Source of the DNA: Guptibacillus hwajinpoensis
Lineage (GTDB): Bacteria > Bacillota > Bacilli > Bacillales > Guptibacillaceae
Assembly: GCF_020524165.1 (NCBI RefSeq)
Contig: NZ_JAIVKU010000004.1
Location: 62,001-126,000 of the forward strand
Length of the DNA: 64,000 nt
Direction: 5' to 3'
Positions 56,013 to 64,000 of this stretch are shown in pieces. Below the pieces are notes generated by a model. The model was not told the DNA's origin. It did no database searches and was given only the letters and a program-made list of their open reading frames with translations. Position numbers and translations under genes: made by a program. Position 1 is the first letter of the stretch; every line of letters begins with the position of its first letter.

Positions 56013-57152
56013 ATGAATTTTGACTTAACGAAAGAACAAAAAATGATTCAAAAAATGATTCGAGAGTTTGCTGATGAAAAGGTTGCACCAGGTGCAGAAC
56101 AGAGAGACAAGGAAAAGAGGTTTCCTAAAGAAATTTTCCAACAGCTCGGCGAACTAGGAATTATGGGTCTTCCATTTCCAGAAGAGTATGGTGGTGGGGG
56201 AGCAGATACAATAAGTTTTGCTATCGTGGTAGAAGAATTAAGTCGAGCATGTGGCTCAACTGGAATTACATATTCAGCACACGTATCACTTGGCGGAGCA
56301 CCACTTCATCTGTTTGGCACAGAAGAACAGAAGCGAAAATACCTTGCGCCCATTTGTTCAGGTGAATCGTTAGGTGCTTTTGGTTTAACTGAACCTAACG
56401 CGGGCTCAGATGCAGGTGGGACGGAAACAGAAGCTTCTCTCAAAGATGGTCAATGGATGATCAATGGAAGTAAATGTTACATTACAAATGCTTCTTATGC
56501 GGATCACCTTGCCTTAACCGCGATAACTAATAGAAAAGACGGGGAAAAAGAAATAAGTGCCATTATCGCACCTACTTCCGCACCTGGATTTAAGGTGATA
56601 GATAACTACGAAAAGTTGGGATTGCATTCTTCTAATACAACAGAACTAGTTATGGAAGATGTTGTTGTTCCAGAAGAGAACTTGCTCGGGAAGCGAGGAG
56701 ATGGCTTCAGGCAATTTCTCATGACTCTTGACGGCGGTCGAATAGGAATTGGTGCTATGGGAGTAGGAATTGCTCAGGCGGCTTATGAGAAGGCTTTGCA
56801 ATATGCAAATGAACGGAAACAATTTGGTCGGTCGATTTCACGTTTTCAGGCTATCCAATTTAAATTAGCGGATATGGCGATGAAAATAGAGTTGGCTCGA
56901 ACGATGGTATATAAAGCTGCCTGGTTAAAAGACCAGGGAAAGAAATTCACAAAAGAAGCTTCAATTTGTAAATTATATGCTTCCGAAATTTGTATGGAAG
57001 TTTGTGATCAAGCTGTGCAAATTCACGGCGGAAATGGGTATATGCGTGATTATCATGTTGAGCGCTATTTTAGAGATGCGAAATTGCTTGAAATTGGAGA
57101 AGGAACGTCAGAGATTCAACGTATGGTTATTGCTCGGGAAATTGGATGTTAA
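56013..57152 (+). CDS. Acyl-CoA dehydrogenase
   Basis: 379-residue FAD enzyme of beta-oxidation or branched-chain acid breakdown. FAD and substrate motifs [17 protein letters not shown] and CYITNAS, and the C-terminal [19 protein letters not shown]...[11 protein letters not shown] with the catalytic Glu (in GEGT) are present. AGGAGG is nine bases before the ATG at 56013. The length and the following ligase resemble the B. subtilis yngJ-yngI pair. Not in this place in B. subtilis. Substrate chain not deducible. Confidence 0.93.
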   Translation: MNFDLTKEQKMIQKMIREFADEKVAPGAEQRDKEKRFPKEIFQQLGELGIMGLPFPEEYGGGGADTISFAIVVEELSRACGSTGITYSAHVSLGGAPLHLFGTEEQKRKYLAPICSGESLGAFGLTEPNAGSDAGGTETEASLKDGQWMINGSKCYITNASYADHLALTAITNRKDGEKEISAIIAPTSAPGFKVIDNYEKLGLHSSNTTELVMEDVVVPEENLLGKRGDGFRQFLMTLDGGRIGIGAMGVGIAQAAYEKALQYANERKQFGRSISRFQAIQFKLADMAMKIELARTMVYKAAWLKDQGKKFTKEASICKLYASEICMEVCDQAVQIHGGNGYMRDYHVERYFRDAKLLEIGEGTSEIQRMVIAREIGC

Positions 57153-57244
57153 GCTGAACGAGCGCTCGGTTAGTAAGGTGTTTTCTATTTTAACAGTTGT
57201 TCAATACTTAGTTGTGAATTTAATCCATGGAGAGGGGTGCGGCT

Positions 57245-58897
57245 ATGACGGGATTGCTTCATGAGACGATCGGATCGATGCTTGAAAGACAAGTTGCTCA
57301 ATTTGGAACGAAAGAAGCTGTCGTTTACGCAAAAGAAAACATTCGCTATACTTTCAGTGAATTTGATAAGGAAGTCAATCGAGTAGCAAAGGCGCTACTC
57401 GATCTAGGTGTGGCGAAAGGAGAGCATGTTGCGATTTGGGCAACAAATGTACCTGAATGGCTCCTTTTACAATTTGCTACAGCTAAAATAGGAGCGGTGT
57501 TAGTGACCGTTAATACAAATTATCAATCAACTGAACTTGAATATGTATTAAAACAATCAGACGCTACGCATCTTTTTTTAATAAATGGTTTTAAAGGCAC
57601 TTCTTATCCTAAAGCTTTTCTTGACCTAAAGAAAAAGGGTGACCAAGTAAGTAAGGGGAAATGTGAATTTCATGACCTTCCTCATTTGAAAAATGCTATT
57701 TTTATTGGTAGTGACCCTCATCCTTCTTTGATGAGTTGGGATGAATTTATTCACTGCGGGTTCTCTATCACAGAAGAGGACTTAGAGAAAAGAAAGAGCC
57801 AGCTCGATCCTGATGATGTGATTAATATGCAATATACGTCAGGTACGACTGGTTTTCCAAAAGGCGTCATGCTCACTCATTACAATATTCTGAATAATGG
57901 GTATCAAATTGGTCAGTGCATGAAGCTTACGGAAGCAGATCGTCTATGTATTCCTGTCCCCTTTTTCCACTGTTTTGGTTGTGTTCTTGGCACTTTAGCA
58001 GCATTTACTGCCGGTGCCACAATCCTCCCTATCATTGAGTTTGAACCTAAGCTGGTATTAAAGACAGTTGAGCAGGAAAAGTGCACAGCGCTTCACGGTG
58101 TCCCTACTATGTTTATTTCTGAGCTTAATCTACCCGAATTTAATTCGTTCGATTTAAGTTCTCTCCGCACTGGCATCATGGCTGGCAGTCCCTGTCCAAT
58201 TGAAGTAATGAAAAAAGTAATGAACATAATGAACATGAAGGAAATTACCATTGCCTATGGTCAAACGGAAGCTTCTCCAGTTATTACACAAACGAGGACT
58301 GACGATCCGGTAGACTCTAGAGTGAATACAGTGGGACAAGCTTTGCCGGGTGTCTCAGTAAAAATAGTGGATCCGATAACAAATGTAGAGGTGGACAGCA
58401 ATCAAGTAGGTGAGTTATGCACAAAAGGATATCACGTTATGAAAGGGTATTATCAAATGCCCGATGCAACCAAACAAGTGATTGACTCTGATGGGTGGCT
58501 TCATACTGGAGATTTGGCCAAAATGAACGAAAGCGGATATGTTCAAATTACAGGCCGATTAAAAGATATGATTATTCGTGGTGGGGAGAATGTTTATCCT
58601 CGAGAGATTGAAGAATTTTTATACACACATCCTGCTGTACAAGATGTGCAAGTAATCGGGGTTCCGGATGAGAAATATGGCGAAATTGTCGTGGCATGTA
58701 TTCAATTGAACGATAAAAAATCAGTAACTCCAGCAGATATTGTGGATTTTTGTGAAGGGAAAATTGCAAGATATAAAATTCCTTCACATGTTTTCTTTGT
58801 AGAAGACTATCCAATGACTGCTTCTGGAAAAATTCAGAAATATAAACTACGCGAATCTGTAGTAAAATGGGCTAATTTACATTCTGGAGTAGAATAA
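57245..58897 (+). CDS. Acyl-CoA synthetase (AMP-forming), YngI-like
   Basis: 550-residue adenylate-forming ligase that activates fatty or short acids to acyl-CoA. P-loop YTSGTTGFPKGVML (about residue 200), AYGQTEASPVITQ, LHTGDLAKMNESGYVQITGRLKDMIIRGGENVYPREIEE and the catalytic Lys in TASGKIQKYKL. ATG 57245 after GGAGAGGGG. Likely cotranscribed with the dehydrogenase; together they activate and oxidise an acyl substrate when glucose is exhausted. Confidence 0.93.
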   Translation: MTGLLHETIGSMLERQVAQFGTKEAVVYAKENIRYTFSEFDKEVNRVAKALLDLGVAKGEHVAIWATNVPEWLLLQFATAKIGAVLVTVNTNYQSTELEYVLKQSDATHLFLINGFKGTSYPKAFLDLKKKGDQVSKGKCEFHDLPHLKNAIFIGSDPHPSLMSWDEFIHCGFSITEEDLEKRKSQLDPDDVINMQYTSGTTGFPKGVMLTHYNILNNGYQIGQCMKLTEADRLCIPVPFFHCFGCVLGTLAAFTAGATILPIIEFEPKLVLKTVEQEKCTALHGVPTMFISELNLPEFNSFDLSSLRTGIMAGSPCPIEVMKKVMNIMNMKEITIAYGQTEASPVITQTRTDDPVDSRVNTVGQALPGVSVKIVDPITNVEVDSNQVGELCTKGYHVMKGYYQMPDATKQVIDSDGWLHTGDLAKMNESGYVQITGRLKDMIIRGGENVYPREIEEFLYTHPAVQDVQVIGVPDEKYGEIVVACIQLNDKKSVTPADIVDFCEGKIARYKIPSHVFFVEDYPMTASGKIQKYKLRESVVKWANLHSGVE

Positions 58898-58912
58898 TGA
58901 GTAATATGGCCT

Positions 58913-58945
58913 GGCATCAGCGATTGTGCTGATGCCGTTTGTTTT
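58913..58945 (+). terminator. Terminator after the acyl-CoA synthetase gene
   Basis: GGCATCAGC and GCTGATGCC arms, six-base loop, then GTTTGTTTT. Confidence 0.82.
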
Positions 58946-59117
58946 ATTAGGAAAATTTGCTATCATAGAGATAGAGAGAATAACTATGACAAATATGTGA
59001 TTTGCCTCGCTTCCCCTTTTCTTTCATAGCGTTTTCAAGTAAAATAAGTTATGATTTGTTTACTCTTACATAATTGGGGAAAACGACATCAGCGAATCGG
59101 TACAAGGAGGAAAAGAA

Positions 59118-59480
59118 ATGAAAAAGAATCCGCTTATTCCATTTGCATGGACAGCCGTTATCGGATTAATTCTCATTATTGGTGTTTCTTTCTGGGCATT
59201 GCAGCAGGGCGGCGAAGAGAGCGCTGAGGGCGAAGGCGAAAAGCAAGAACAGGCTGAAGCATCAGCACCAGAAGATATCTATGCTCAAAACTGTGCATCT
59301 TGTCACGGTGGCGATCTTGGCGGTCAGGTAGGCCCAGCTTTAAACGCTGTTGGAGGTAAATACTCCAAAGATGAAATTCTCGACATCATTAATAATGGTA
59401 AAGGTGGAGGCATGCCTGCGGGAGTTATCCAAGGAGAACAGGCTGAAGCAGTAGCTCAGTGGCTATCCGAGAAAAAATAA
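59118..59480 (+). CDS. cccA: Membrane-anchored cytochrome c550
   Basis: 120-residue electron carrier of the respiratory chain. Single N-terminal membrane anchor (about residues 9-29), an acidic linker rich in Glu, Gln and Ala, and a class I cytochrome c domain with the heme site CASCH (about residues 59-63) and the axial Met in GGGMPAG. GGAGG precedes the ATG. In B. subtilis cccA follows sigA directly. Confidence 0.95.
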   Translation: MKKNPLIPFAWTAVIGLILIIGVSFWALQQGGEESAEGEGEKQEQAEASAPEDIYAQNCASCHGGDLGGQVGPALNAVGGKYSKDEILDIINNGKGGGMPAGVIQGEQAEAVAQWLSEKK

Positions 59481-59488
59481 GAAGTGAA

Positions 59489-59522
59489 AAAAGCTTTCTG
59501 TGAGAACAGGAAGCTTTTCTAT
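59489..59522 (+). terminator. Terminator after cccA
   Basis: AAAAGCTTTCTGT and ACAGGAAGCTTTT arms around a short loop. Confidence 0.8.
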
Positions 59523-59608
59523 TTGTAAGAAAAATGATTTCCTTTTCATCGTTATCAAGCGTGTGTAAAGGGTAAACTATAAAGAAGAAAATTGGGTAAG
59601 GTGAAGAA

Positions 59609-60319
59609 ATGAACGATAAATTATTATCAGAACGATTGAAGAGGGTAGCAAGCTTCGTACCTGAAGGGAGTAGAGTAGCGGATATAGGGTCTGATCATGC
59701 CTATTTACCTTGCTATCTAATGAATAAGCAAATCATTACTTCAGCAGTGGCGGGGGAAGTTAACGATGGCCCTTATCAATCAGCGGTTAACCAGGTTAAA
59801 CGTAGTGGATTTATAGAAGAAATAGCAGTTCGTAAAGGAAATGGTCTTGAAGTTCTTTCGCCTGGTGAAGTAGACGTCATTACAATTGCTGGAATGGGTG
59901 GTCAGCTTATTCGAGATATTCTATTAGAAGGACAAGAAAAGCTAACCAATGTGAAGAGGCTTGTATTACAACCTAATGTAGCCGCGCATCTTCTACGTGA
60001 ACGACTTTCTGATTTGGATTGGGAACTTGTTGAAGAATGTATCCTTGAAGAAGATCAGAAAGTGTATGAGGTGCTTGTATTTGATGCTGGGAATGGCAAG
60101 CGACCATACGAGGGTATGGGGCACAAGGAGTTGCTTAAAAGTATGCTGGTTGGCCCGATCCTTTTAAAGAATCAAAATGATGCTTTTCGAAAGAAATGGC
60201 AAAATGAATTAACAAAGAGGGAACGGATTTTAATGTCGCTATCAAAAACAAACGGTGTTTCAGATAAAGAAGCACAGGTGAAAAATGAACGTGACATCAT
60301 TAAGGAGGTTCTTTCATGA
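59609..60319 (+). CDS. trmK: tRNA m1A22 methyltransferase TrmK
   Basis: 236-residue SAM-dependent enzyme methylating A22 of tRNA. Motif I VADIGSDHAYLPCYL, ITIAGMGGQLIRDIL and LVLQPNVAAHLLRERL are typical of TrmK (YqfN). Coiled C-terminal part. The stop overlaps the yqfO start. Confidence 0.95.
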   Translation: MNDKLLSERLKRVASFVPEGSRVADIGSDHAYLPCYLMNKQIITSAVAGEVNDGPYQSAVNQVKRSGFIEEIAVRKGNGLEVLSPGEVDVITIAGMGGQLIRDILLEGQEKLTNVKRLVLQPNVAAHLLRERLSDLDWELVEECILEEDQKVYEVLVFDAGNGKRPYEGMGHKELLKSMLVGPILLKNQNDAFRKKWQNELTKRERILMSLSKTNGVSDKEAQVKNERDIIKEVLS

Positions 60320-61437
60320 GTAAGCTAGTTTCAGGTCAGGCGATTATTCAAGAGTTTGAAGCATGGTCTAAAAAGAAATATGCAGAAGAGGGAGATCCCA
60401 TTGGGTTGCAGGTCGGCAGCCTGAATAAAAAGATCAAGAAGGTGATGACCGCGCTTGATGTACTTCCTAATGTGGTTGAAGAAGCGGTGCGTGAAGGGGT
60501 CGATTTAATTATAGCTCATCACCCGATTCTTTATCGACCACTTAAAAAGATCAATTTAGATACAGAACAGGGTAGGATGATTGAAACCCTCATTAAAAAT
60601 GATATTACGGTTTATGCTGCTCATACGAACCTGGATGTAGCGCCGGGTGGAGTGAATGATATGTTAGCAGAAGCGTTAGGATTAAAGCATACAAGCGTAC
60701 TCGTTGAGACCTTTCAACGTACGCTTAAAAAGGTTGCTGTGTTTGTACCAGCATCTCATCAGGAAGAGGTACGAGGCGCTCTTGCAAGTGCAGGAGCGGG
60801 CTTTATAGGCGAATATAGTGATTGTACGTTTTCTTCTCAAGGAACAGGGCGATTTAAACCTACTGACGATGCAAAGCCGTTTCTTGGGGAAGCAGGGACT
60901 CTAGAATCTGTAGAAGAAGTGAAAGTTGAAAGTATCTTCTATGAAGATCAACAAACTAAGATCATTAACGCTGTAAAAAAGGCTCACCCTTATGAAGAAG
61001 TAGCTTATGATATTTTTCCACTTGATAATGAACCAGAAAAGTTAGGTTTAGGTAGAGTTGGTCTTCTTGATAGGGAAATGACATTAGAAAGCTTTGCAGA
61101 TTACGTTAAAGAAAAGCTCGGTGCTGAAGGGGTCCGGGTTGTGGGTGATCTTCAATCGACGATTAAAAAAGTCGCTGTACTGGGTGGAGATGGGAATAAG
61201 TTTGTTCATGCCGCTCGCTTTAGCGGCGCTGATGTTTTTGTTTCGGGTGATATTTATTACCATGTAGCTCACGATGCTATGATAGAGGGGCTTCAAATTA
61301 TCGATGCTGGACATAACATTGAAAAAATTATGATTGAAGGTGTGCGAAAAAAGATGCAAGCTTTCCTAGAAGAGAAGAAGTACGATACAACCATTATCTC
61401 TTCTCAAGAACGAACAAACCCGTTTCAGTTTAGATAA
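60316..61437 (+). CDS. yqfO: Nif3-like dinuclear metal protein YqfO
   Basis: 373-residue NIF3/GTP cyclohydrolase I type 2 family protein. Metal-binding segments DLIIAHHPILYRPL, VYAAHTNLDVAPGGVND and the C-terminal DVFVSGDIYYHVAHDA...DAGHNIEK. A PII-like insertion (about 130-235) gives the long Bacillus form. ATG overlaps trmK by four bases. Biochemical role unknown. Confidence 0.93.
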   Translation: MSKLVSGQAIIQEFEAWSKKKYAEEGDPIGLQVGSLNKKIKKVMTALDVLPNVVEEAVREGVDLIIAHHPILYRPLKKINLDTEQGRMIETLIKNDITVYAAHTNLDVAPGGVNDMLAEALGLKHTSVLVETFQRTLKKVAVFVPASHQEEVRGALASAGAGFIGEYSDCTFSSQGTGRFKPTDDAKPFLGEAGTLESVEEVKVESIFYEDQQTKIINAVKKAHPYEEVAYDIFPLDNEPEKLGLGRVGLLDREMTLESFADYVKEKLGAEGVRVVGDLQSTIKKVAVLGGDGNKFVHAARFSGADVFVSGDIYYHVAHDAMIEGLQIIDAGHNIEKIMIEGVRKKMQAFLEEKKYDTTIISSQERTNPFQFR

Positions 61438-61438
61438 C

Positions 61439-61466
61439 AAAATCCCGCCGGTACCGGCGGGATTTT
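61439..61466. terminator. Bidirectional terminator yqfO / ispH
   Basis: A perfect 12-bp stem AAAATCCCGCCG/CGGCGGGATTTT with a GTAC loop between the convergent genes. Confidence 0.92.
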
Positions 61467-61467
61467 G

Positions 61468-62412
61468 TTATTTTTTCACTTTTACTTTTGGAAGAATCTT
61501 GGATGAAGGTACATTTCGTTCACGTTTCCACGTTTCTTCGTTGTTCGGATCATATTGATCAAGAAAACGGATGACTTCTTTCGTGATAGGAGTTGGCGTA
61601 GATGCGCCAGCGGTGACACCAACTGTTTCAACACCTTCAAGCCATTCAAGCTGTAATTCTGAAATGTCGGCAATTCGGTAGGCGGGTGTTCCTGCCACCT
61701 CAATTGAAACTTGTGCTAGTCGGTTCGAATTATTACTTTTTGGATCTCCTACAACAAGAACTAGATCTGTATCGCCAGCTTGTTCAGCGACAGCTTCTTG
61801 ACGCACCTGAGTTGCGTTACAAATCTCATTATGGATAACAGCGTGTGGGTATCGTTCAGTTGCTCTTTCCATAATTTCTTGTACATCCCACTGGCTCATT
61901 GTTGTTTGATTTGTAATAATAATTTTTTCACTATCAATTTCTAGATTGTCGACTTCTTCAGGTTTTTCTACAAGATGTACGATTTCAGGAGCGATCCCCA
62001 TTGCCCCTTCAGGCTCAGGGTGTCCTTTTTTACCAATATAAATGACGTGGTAGCCTTCCTGCTGCTTTTCACGAATTAAATCATGCGTTACCGTAACATC
62101 AGGACAAGTGGCATCAAGCACGGTAAGTCCCTTTTCCTCTGCAAGCTCACGCACCTGAGGTGAAACACCATGTGCTGTGAAAATAACAGTTCCGGACTCT
62201 ACCTTTTTAAGAATTTCCATTCGGTTTGGCCCATCAAGGGTAATAATGCCATCATCTTCAAAAGCATCTGTCACGTGTTTATTATGAACGATCATCCCGA
62301 GAATAAAAATCGGACGCGGTAAAGTTTTATCGAGGGCTGCATTACGTGCAATCACCATTGCATCTACAACGCCATAGCAATAACCTCTAGGTGAAATTTT
62401 AGTTACTTTCAT
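61468..62412 (-). CDS. ispH: HMBPP reductase IspH
   Basis: 314-residue 4Fe-4S enzyme, last step of the MEP isoprenoid pathway. Cluster cysteines in [20 protein letters not shown] and [22 protein letters not shown] and the glutamate loop are conserved. The ATG at 62412 after GAGGAGG gives the B. subtilis length (314); a longer reading from 62427 adds non-conserved residues. Confidence 0.96.
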   Translation of the reverse strand: MKVTKISPRGYCYGVVDAMVIARNAALDKTLPRPIFILGMIVHNKHVTDAFEDDGIITLDGPNRMEILKKVESGTVIFTAHGVSPQVRELAEEKGLTVLDATCPDVTVTHDLIREKQQEGYHVIYIGKKGHPEPEGAMGIAPEIVHLVEKPEEVDNLEIDSEKIIITNQTTMSQWDVQEIMERATERYPHAVIHNEICNATQVRQEAVAEQAGDTDLVLVVGDPKSNNSNRLAQVSIEVAGTPAYRIADISELQLEWLEGVETVGVTAGASTPTPITKEVIRFLDQYDPNNEETWKRERNVPSSKILPKVKVKK

Positions 62413-62424
62413 CGAGTACCTCCT

Positions 62425-62442
62425 CAATCCATGTATGGATTG
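62425..62442. promoter_or_regulatory. 18-bp palindrome in the ispH leader
   Basis: CAATCCAT-GT-ATGGATTG, perfect 8-bp arms, ending about four bases from the ispH Shine-Dalgarno. Possible operator. Confidence 0.5.
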
Positions 62443-62463
62443 TTGTATATCTAATCTTCCTTA

Positions 62464-62492
62464 ATTATAAAGGAGATACAGAGATAACTCAA
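62464..62492 (-). promoter_or_regulatory. ispH: Sigma-A promoter of ispH
   Basis: On the minus strand TTGAGT (62492-62487), 17-bp spacer, TATAAT (62469-62464). Confidence 0.75.
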
Positions 62493-62504
62493 CGAAACAC
62501 GTTG

Positions 62505-63095
62505 TTACACATAGAGTTTAGGCTTCGATTTCATACTTTGTTTATTTGGACTCGGTTTCGTTTTTTTCTTATCACTTGTTGTTGGTGGGGTTTTTCCTTT
62601 TTTTTTCGCCGGAGATTTTTTTTTCTTTTTAGATGTTTCCTCTGCGGCATCATCCTCTTCATCTTCCGTTTCGCCGGAGGATTTTTGGTATTCTTTAAAC
62701 AATGCGATCATCTCTGGAAGCTGTTTAACCATAGGGCCGTATTGCTGGACCATCGGTTTAATGGTGTCGGCTGCCTGCATAACCTTTTGTACGTTTTGGA
62801 TCATCCCCATCATATCCATGCCACCCTGGCCAGCTCCGGGAAGAAACCTTGATAACATTCCAGCCTGCTGAGGAAAACCAGGAACCGGACCACGCATGGC
62901 AGGAAATGATCCTGGAGGCATTGGGAGCCCCCCGCTCGCCTGACCTCCACCGCCTCCTAAAAATCGAGATAATAGTCCTCCAGATTGTGGAGGCTGTGGA
63001 TAGCCTGGGCCAGGACCTTGAAACCCTCCGCCGGAAAATGGAAAGCCCATGCCAGGACCAGGACCACCTTGAGGGGAGGGAGGAAATTGATTCAT
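62505..63095 (-). CDS. yqfQ: YqfQ/VrrA-like protein
   Basis: 196-residue low-complexity protein. N-terminal half is rich in Gly, Pro and Gln with two copies of an LLSRFL-G motif (GGLLSRFLGGGG, AGMLSRFLPGAG). A helical middle part (MIQNVQKVMQAADTIKPMVQQ) precedes an acidic run and a Lys/Pro/Thr/Ser-rich basic tail. This layout and the place between ispH and cshB match the YqfQ family (B. anthracis VrrA). Spore-coat association is known for relatives only by inference. ATG after GGAGGG. Confidence 0.85.
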   Translation of the reverse strand: MNQFPPSPQGGPGPGMGFPFSGGGFQGPGPGYPQPPQSGGLLSRFLGGGGGQASGGLPMPPGSFPAMRGPVPGFPQQAGMLSRFLPGAGQGGMDMMGMIQNVQKVMQAADTIKPMVQQYGPMVKQLPEMIALFKEYQKSSGETEDEEDDAAEETSKKKKKSPAKKKGKTPPTTSDKKKTKPSPNKQSMKSKPKLYV

Positions 63096-63238
63096 GTCAT
63101 ACCCTCCTTCTTATAACTTGAACAATATAAGCTGTTGGTACTATTAAGGTATGCTGAAAATTTGAACGTGTGAGAGAGGTCAAATTAGGAAATATAAATA
63201 ATAGATAGGATATTATTGATCGATCGCTTTAAGAAAAA

Positions 63239-63315
63239 AGCGCGATTATTTCATACGTTTTGAGGATAGTCCGCACATACAGAGTGCAAGGTCTTTCCTG
63301 AACATATGGCGCTTT
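63239..63315 (+). other. Long imperfect hairpin upstream of cshB
   Basis: AAGCGC (63239-63244) and GCGCTT close an extended rod: CATA-GTT-AGGA-AG on the left pairs with CT-TCCT-AAC-TATG on the right through small symmetric internal loops, capped by GCAC/GTGC. No ORF lies in it. It ends about 15 bp before the -10-like TATAAT at 63330-63335 of cshB. Confidence 0.4.
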
Positions 63316-63369
63316 AGTTGAATTTGTTTTATAATATAAGATGGATTAATGGATGGAGGAACAACAATA

Positions 63370-64000
63370 ATGAAACAATTTGATAGATTAGGGCTCAAGC
63401 CTTTCTTAATTGAAGCGCTAGAAGCTCAGAAATTCACGAGACCGACTGAAATTCAAGAGAGACTTGTGCCAGCTATACGGAATGGTGAGAGTGCCATTGG
63501 GCAATCACAAACAGGGTCTGGTAAAACACTCGCCTTTCTTCTCCCGCTTATTCATCGAATTGACCGTGAGAAAAATGAGTGTCAGGCTGTGATTACAGCA
63601 CCAACTCGTGAACTGGCTGACCAAATATACAATGAGGCACTTAAATTAATAGCGCCACTTTCTGAAGAAGAAACTATATCCATCAAAAAAGCGGTAGGTG
63701 GAACGGATCGCAAACGTATGATTAGTCGTATGAAGAATACGCCTCATATCGTAATTGGAACTCCAGGAAGAATTAAAGACCTCGTGGAAGAACAGGCGTT
63801 AAGCGTTTTTCCTGCTACAATGCTTGTTGTAGATGAAGCAGATCAAATGTTAGACATGGGGTTCATTGAAGATGTAGATTATATTGCTTCCCGGATGGCA
63901 AAAGAATTACAAATGCTCGTATTTTCTGCTACGATTCCAAAGAGTTTGCAACCATTTTTGAAGAAATATATGGACAACCCCAAATTCGTAGAAGTTAATG
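63370..64000 (+). CDS. cshB: DEAD-box RNA helicase CshB (3' end outside window)
   Basis: First 210 residues of an ATP-dependent RNA helicase. Q motif FTRPTEIQERLVP, motif I SQTGSGKT, Ia PTRELA, Ib TPGRI, motif II VDEAD and motif III SAT are in order. GGAGG precedes the ATG. Position after yqfQ matches B. subtilis cshB (yqfR), an RNA helicase linked to cold shock and ribosome assembly. Continues beyond the right edge. Confidence 0.94.
   Translation, partial: MKQFDRLGLKPFLIEALEAQKFTRPTEIQERLVPAIRNGESAIGQSQTGSGKTLAFLLPLIHRIDREKNECQAVITAPTRELADQIYNEALKLIAPLSEEETISIKKAVGGTDRKRMISRMKNTPHIVIGTPGRIKDLVEEQALSVFPATMLVVDEADQMLDMGFIEDVDYIASRMAKELQMLVFSATIPKSLQPFLKKYMDNPKFVEVN

Noticed and set aside
63260..63300. 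Similarity of GAGGATAGTCC to the RNase P RNA motif GAGGAAAGUCC
   Set aside because: The rest of the roughly 400-nt RNase P RNA is absent and the gap is too short.

Overview
The window is a stretch of chromosome from a spore-forming, low-GC Firmicute of the family Bacillaceae. Nearly every gene has a counterpart, in the same order, in the Bacillus subtilis sda-yqeG-comE-dnaK-yqf-dnaG-sigA-ispH-cshB region. Spore formation is indicated by sda, gpr, yqxA, yqfC, yqfD and yqfQ. The genus cannot be fixed from the sequence. I see no rRNA, tRNA, CRISPR array, insertion sequence, phage gene or replication origin.

Layout. 1-4799 (minus): mrp Na+/H+ antiporter operon A-C-D-E-F, running off the left edge. 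4978-5617: a lipoprotein gene and sda. 5618-5973: a DnaA-box cluster. 5974-10988: yqeG-yqeH-aroE-yhbY-nadD-yqeK-rsfS-yqeM (ribosome assembly, shikimate and NAD synthesis). 11078-15693: comER, comEA-EB-EC (DNA uptake) and yqzM. 16096-21120: holA, rpsT, gpr, yqxA, lepA. 21224-30757: hemW, the CIRCE-controlled hrcA-grpE-dnaK-dnaJ chaperone operon and three rRNA, ribosomal-protein and tRNA modification enzymes (prmA, rsmE, mtaB). 30812-33360: deoC, yqeW, rpsU, yqeY. 33741-36541: yqeZ-floA-yqfB behind a sigma-W promoter (membrane stress). 36872-42093: pstS-C-A-B1-B2-phoU behind an array of PhoP boxes (phosphate import). 42253-50248: yqfC-yqfD-phoH-pgpH-ybeY-dgkA-cdd-era-yqzL-recO. 50439-55666: ccpN, ppsR, yqxD-dnaG-sigA. 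56013-58897: an acyl-CoA dehydrogenase/acyl-CoA ligase pair behind a perfect cre site. 59118-64000: cccA, trmK-yqfO, ispH, yqfQ and the start of cshB.

Most genes are ordinary core genes. The interest lies in departures from the canonical arrangement and in regulatory DNA. mrpB is missing between mrpA and mrpC, spoIIP is missing between gpr and yqxA, and glyQ-glyS is missing between recO and ccpN. A complete pst-phoU operon sits between yqfB and yqfC, and a catabolite-controlled fatty-acid pair sits between sigA and cccA. Several structured intergenic elements (mrp leader, 15947-16029, 52062-52115, ispH leader, 63239-63315) have no explanation from known features. Two genes (yqeZ, ccpN) have strong Shine-Dalgarno sequences with no ordinary start codon at the right distance.

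Three genes under 50 codons (sda, yqzM, yqzL) were found by reading the sequence directly. I found no convincing novel multi-gene system; the mrp operon without mrpB and the candidate RNAs are the best leads.
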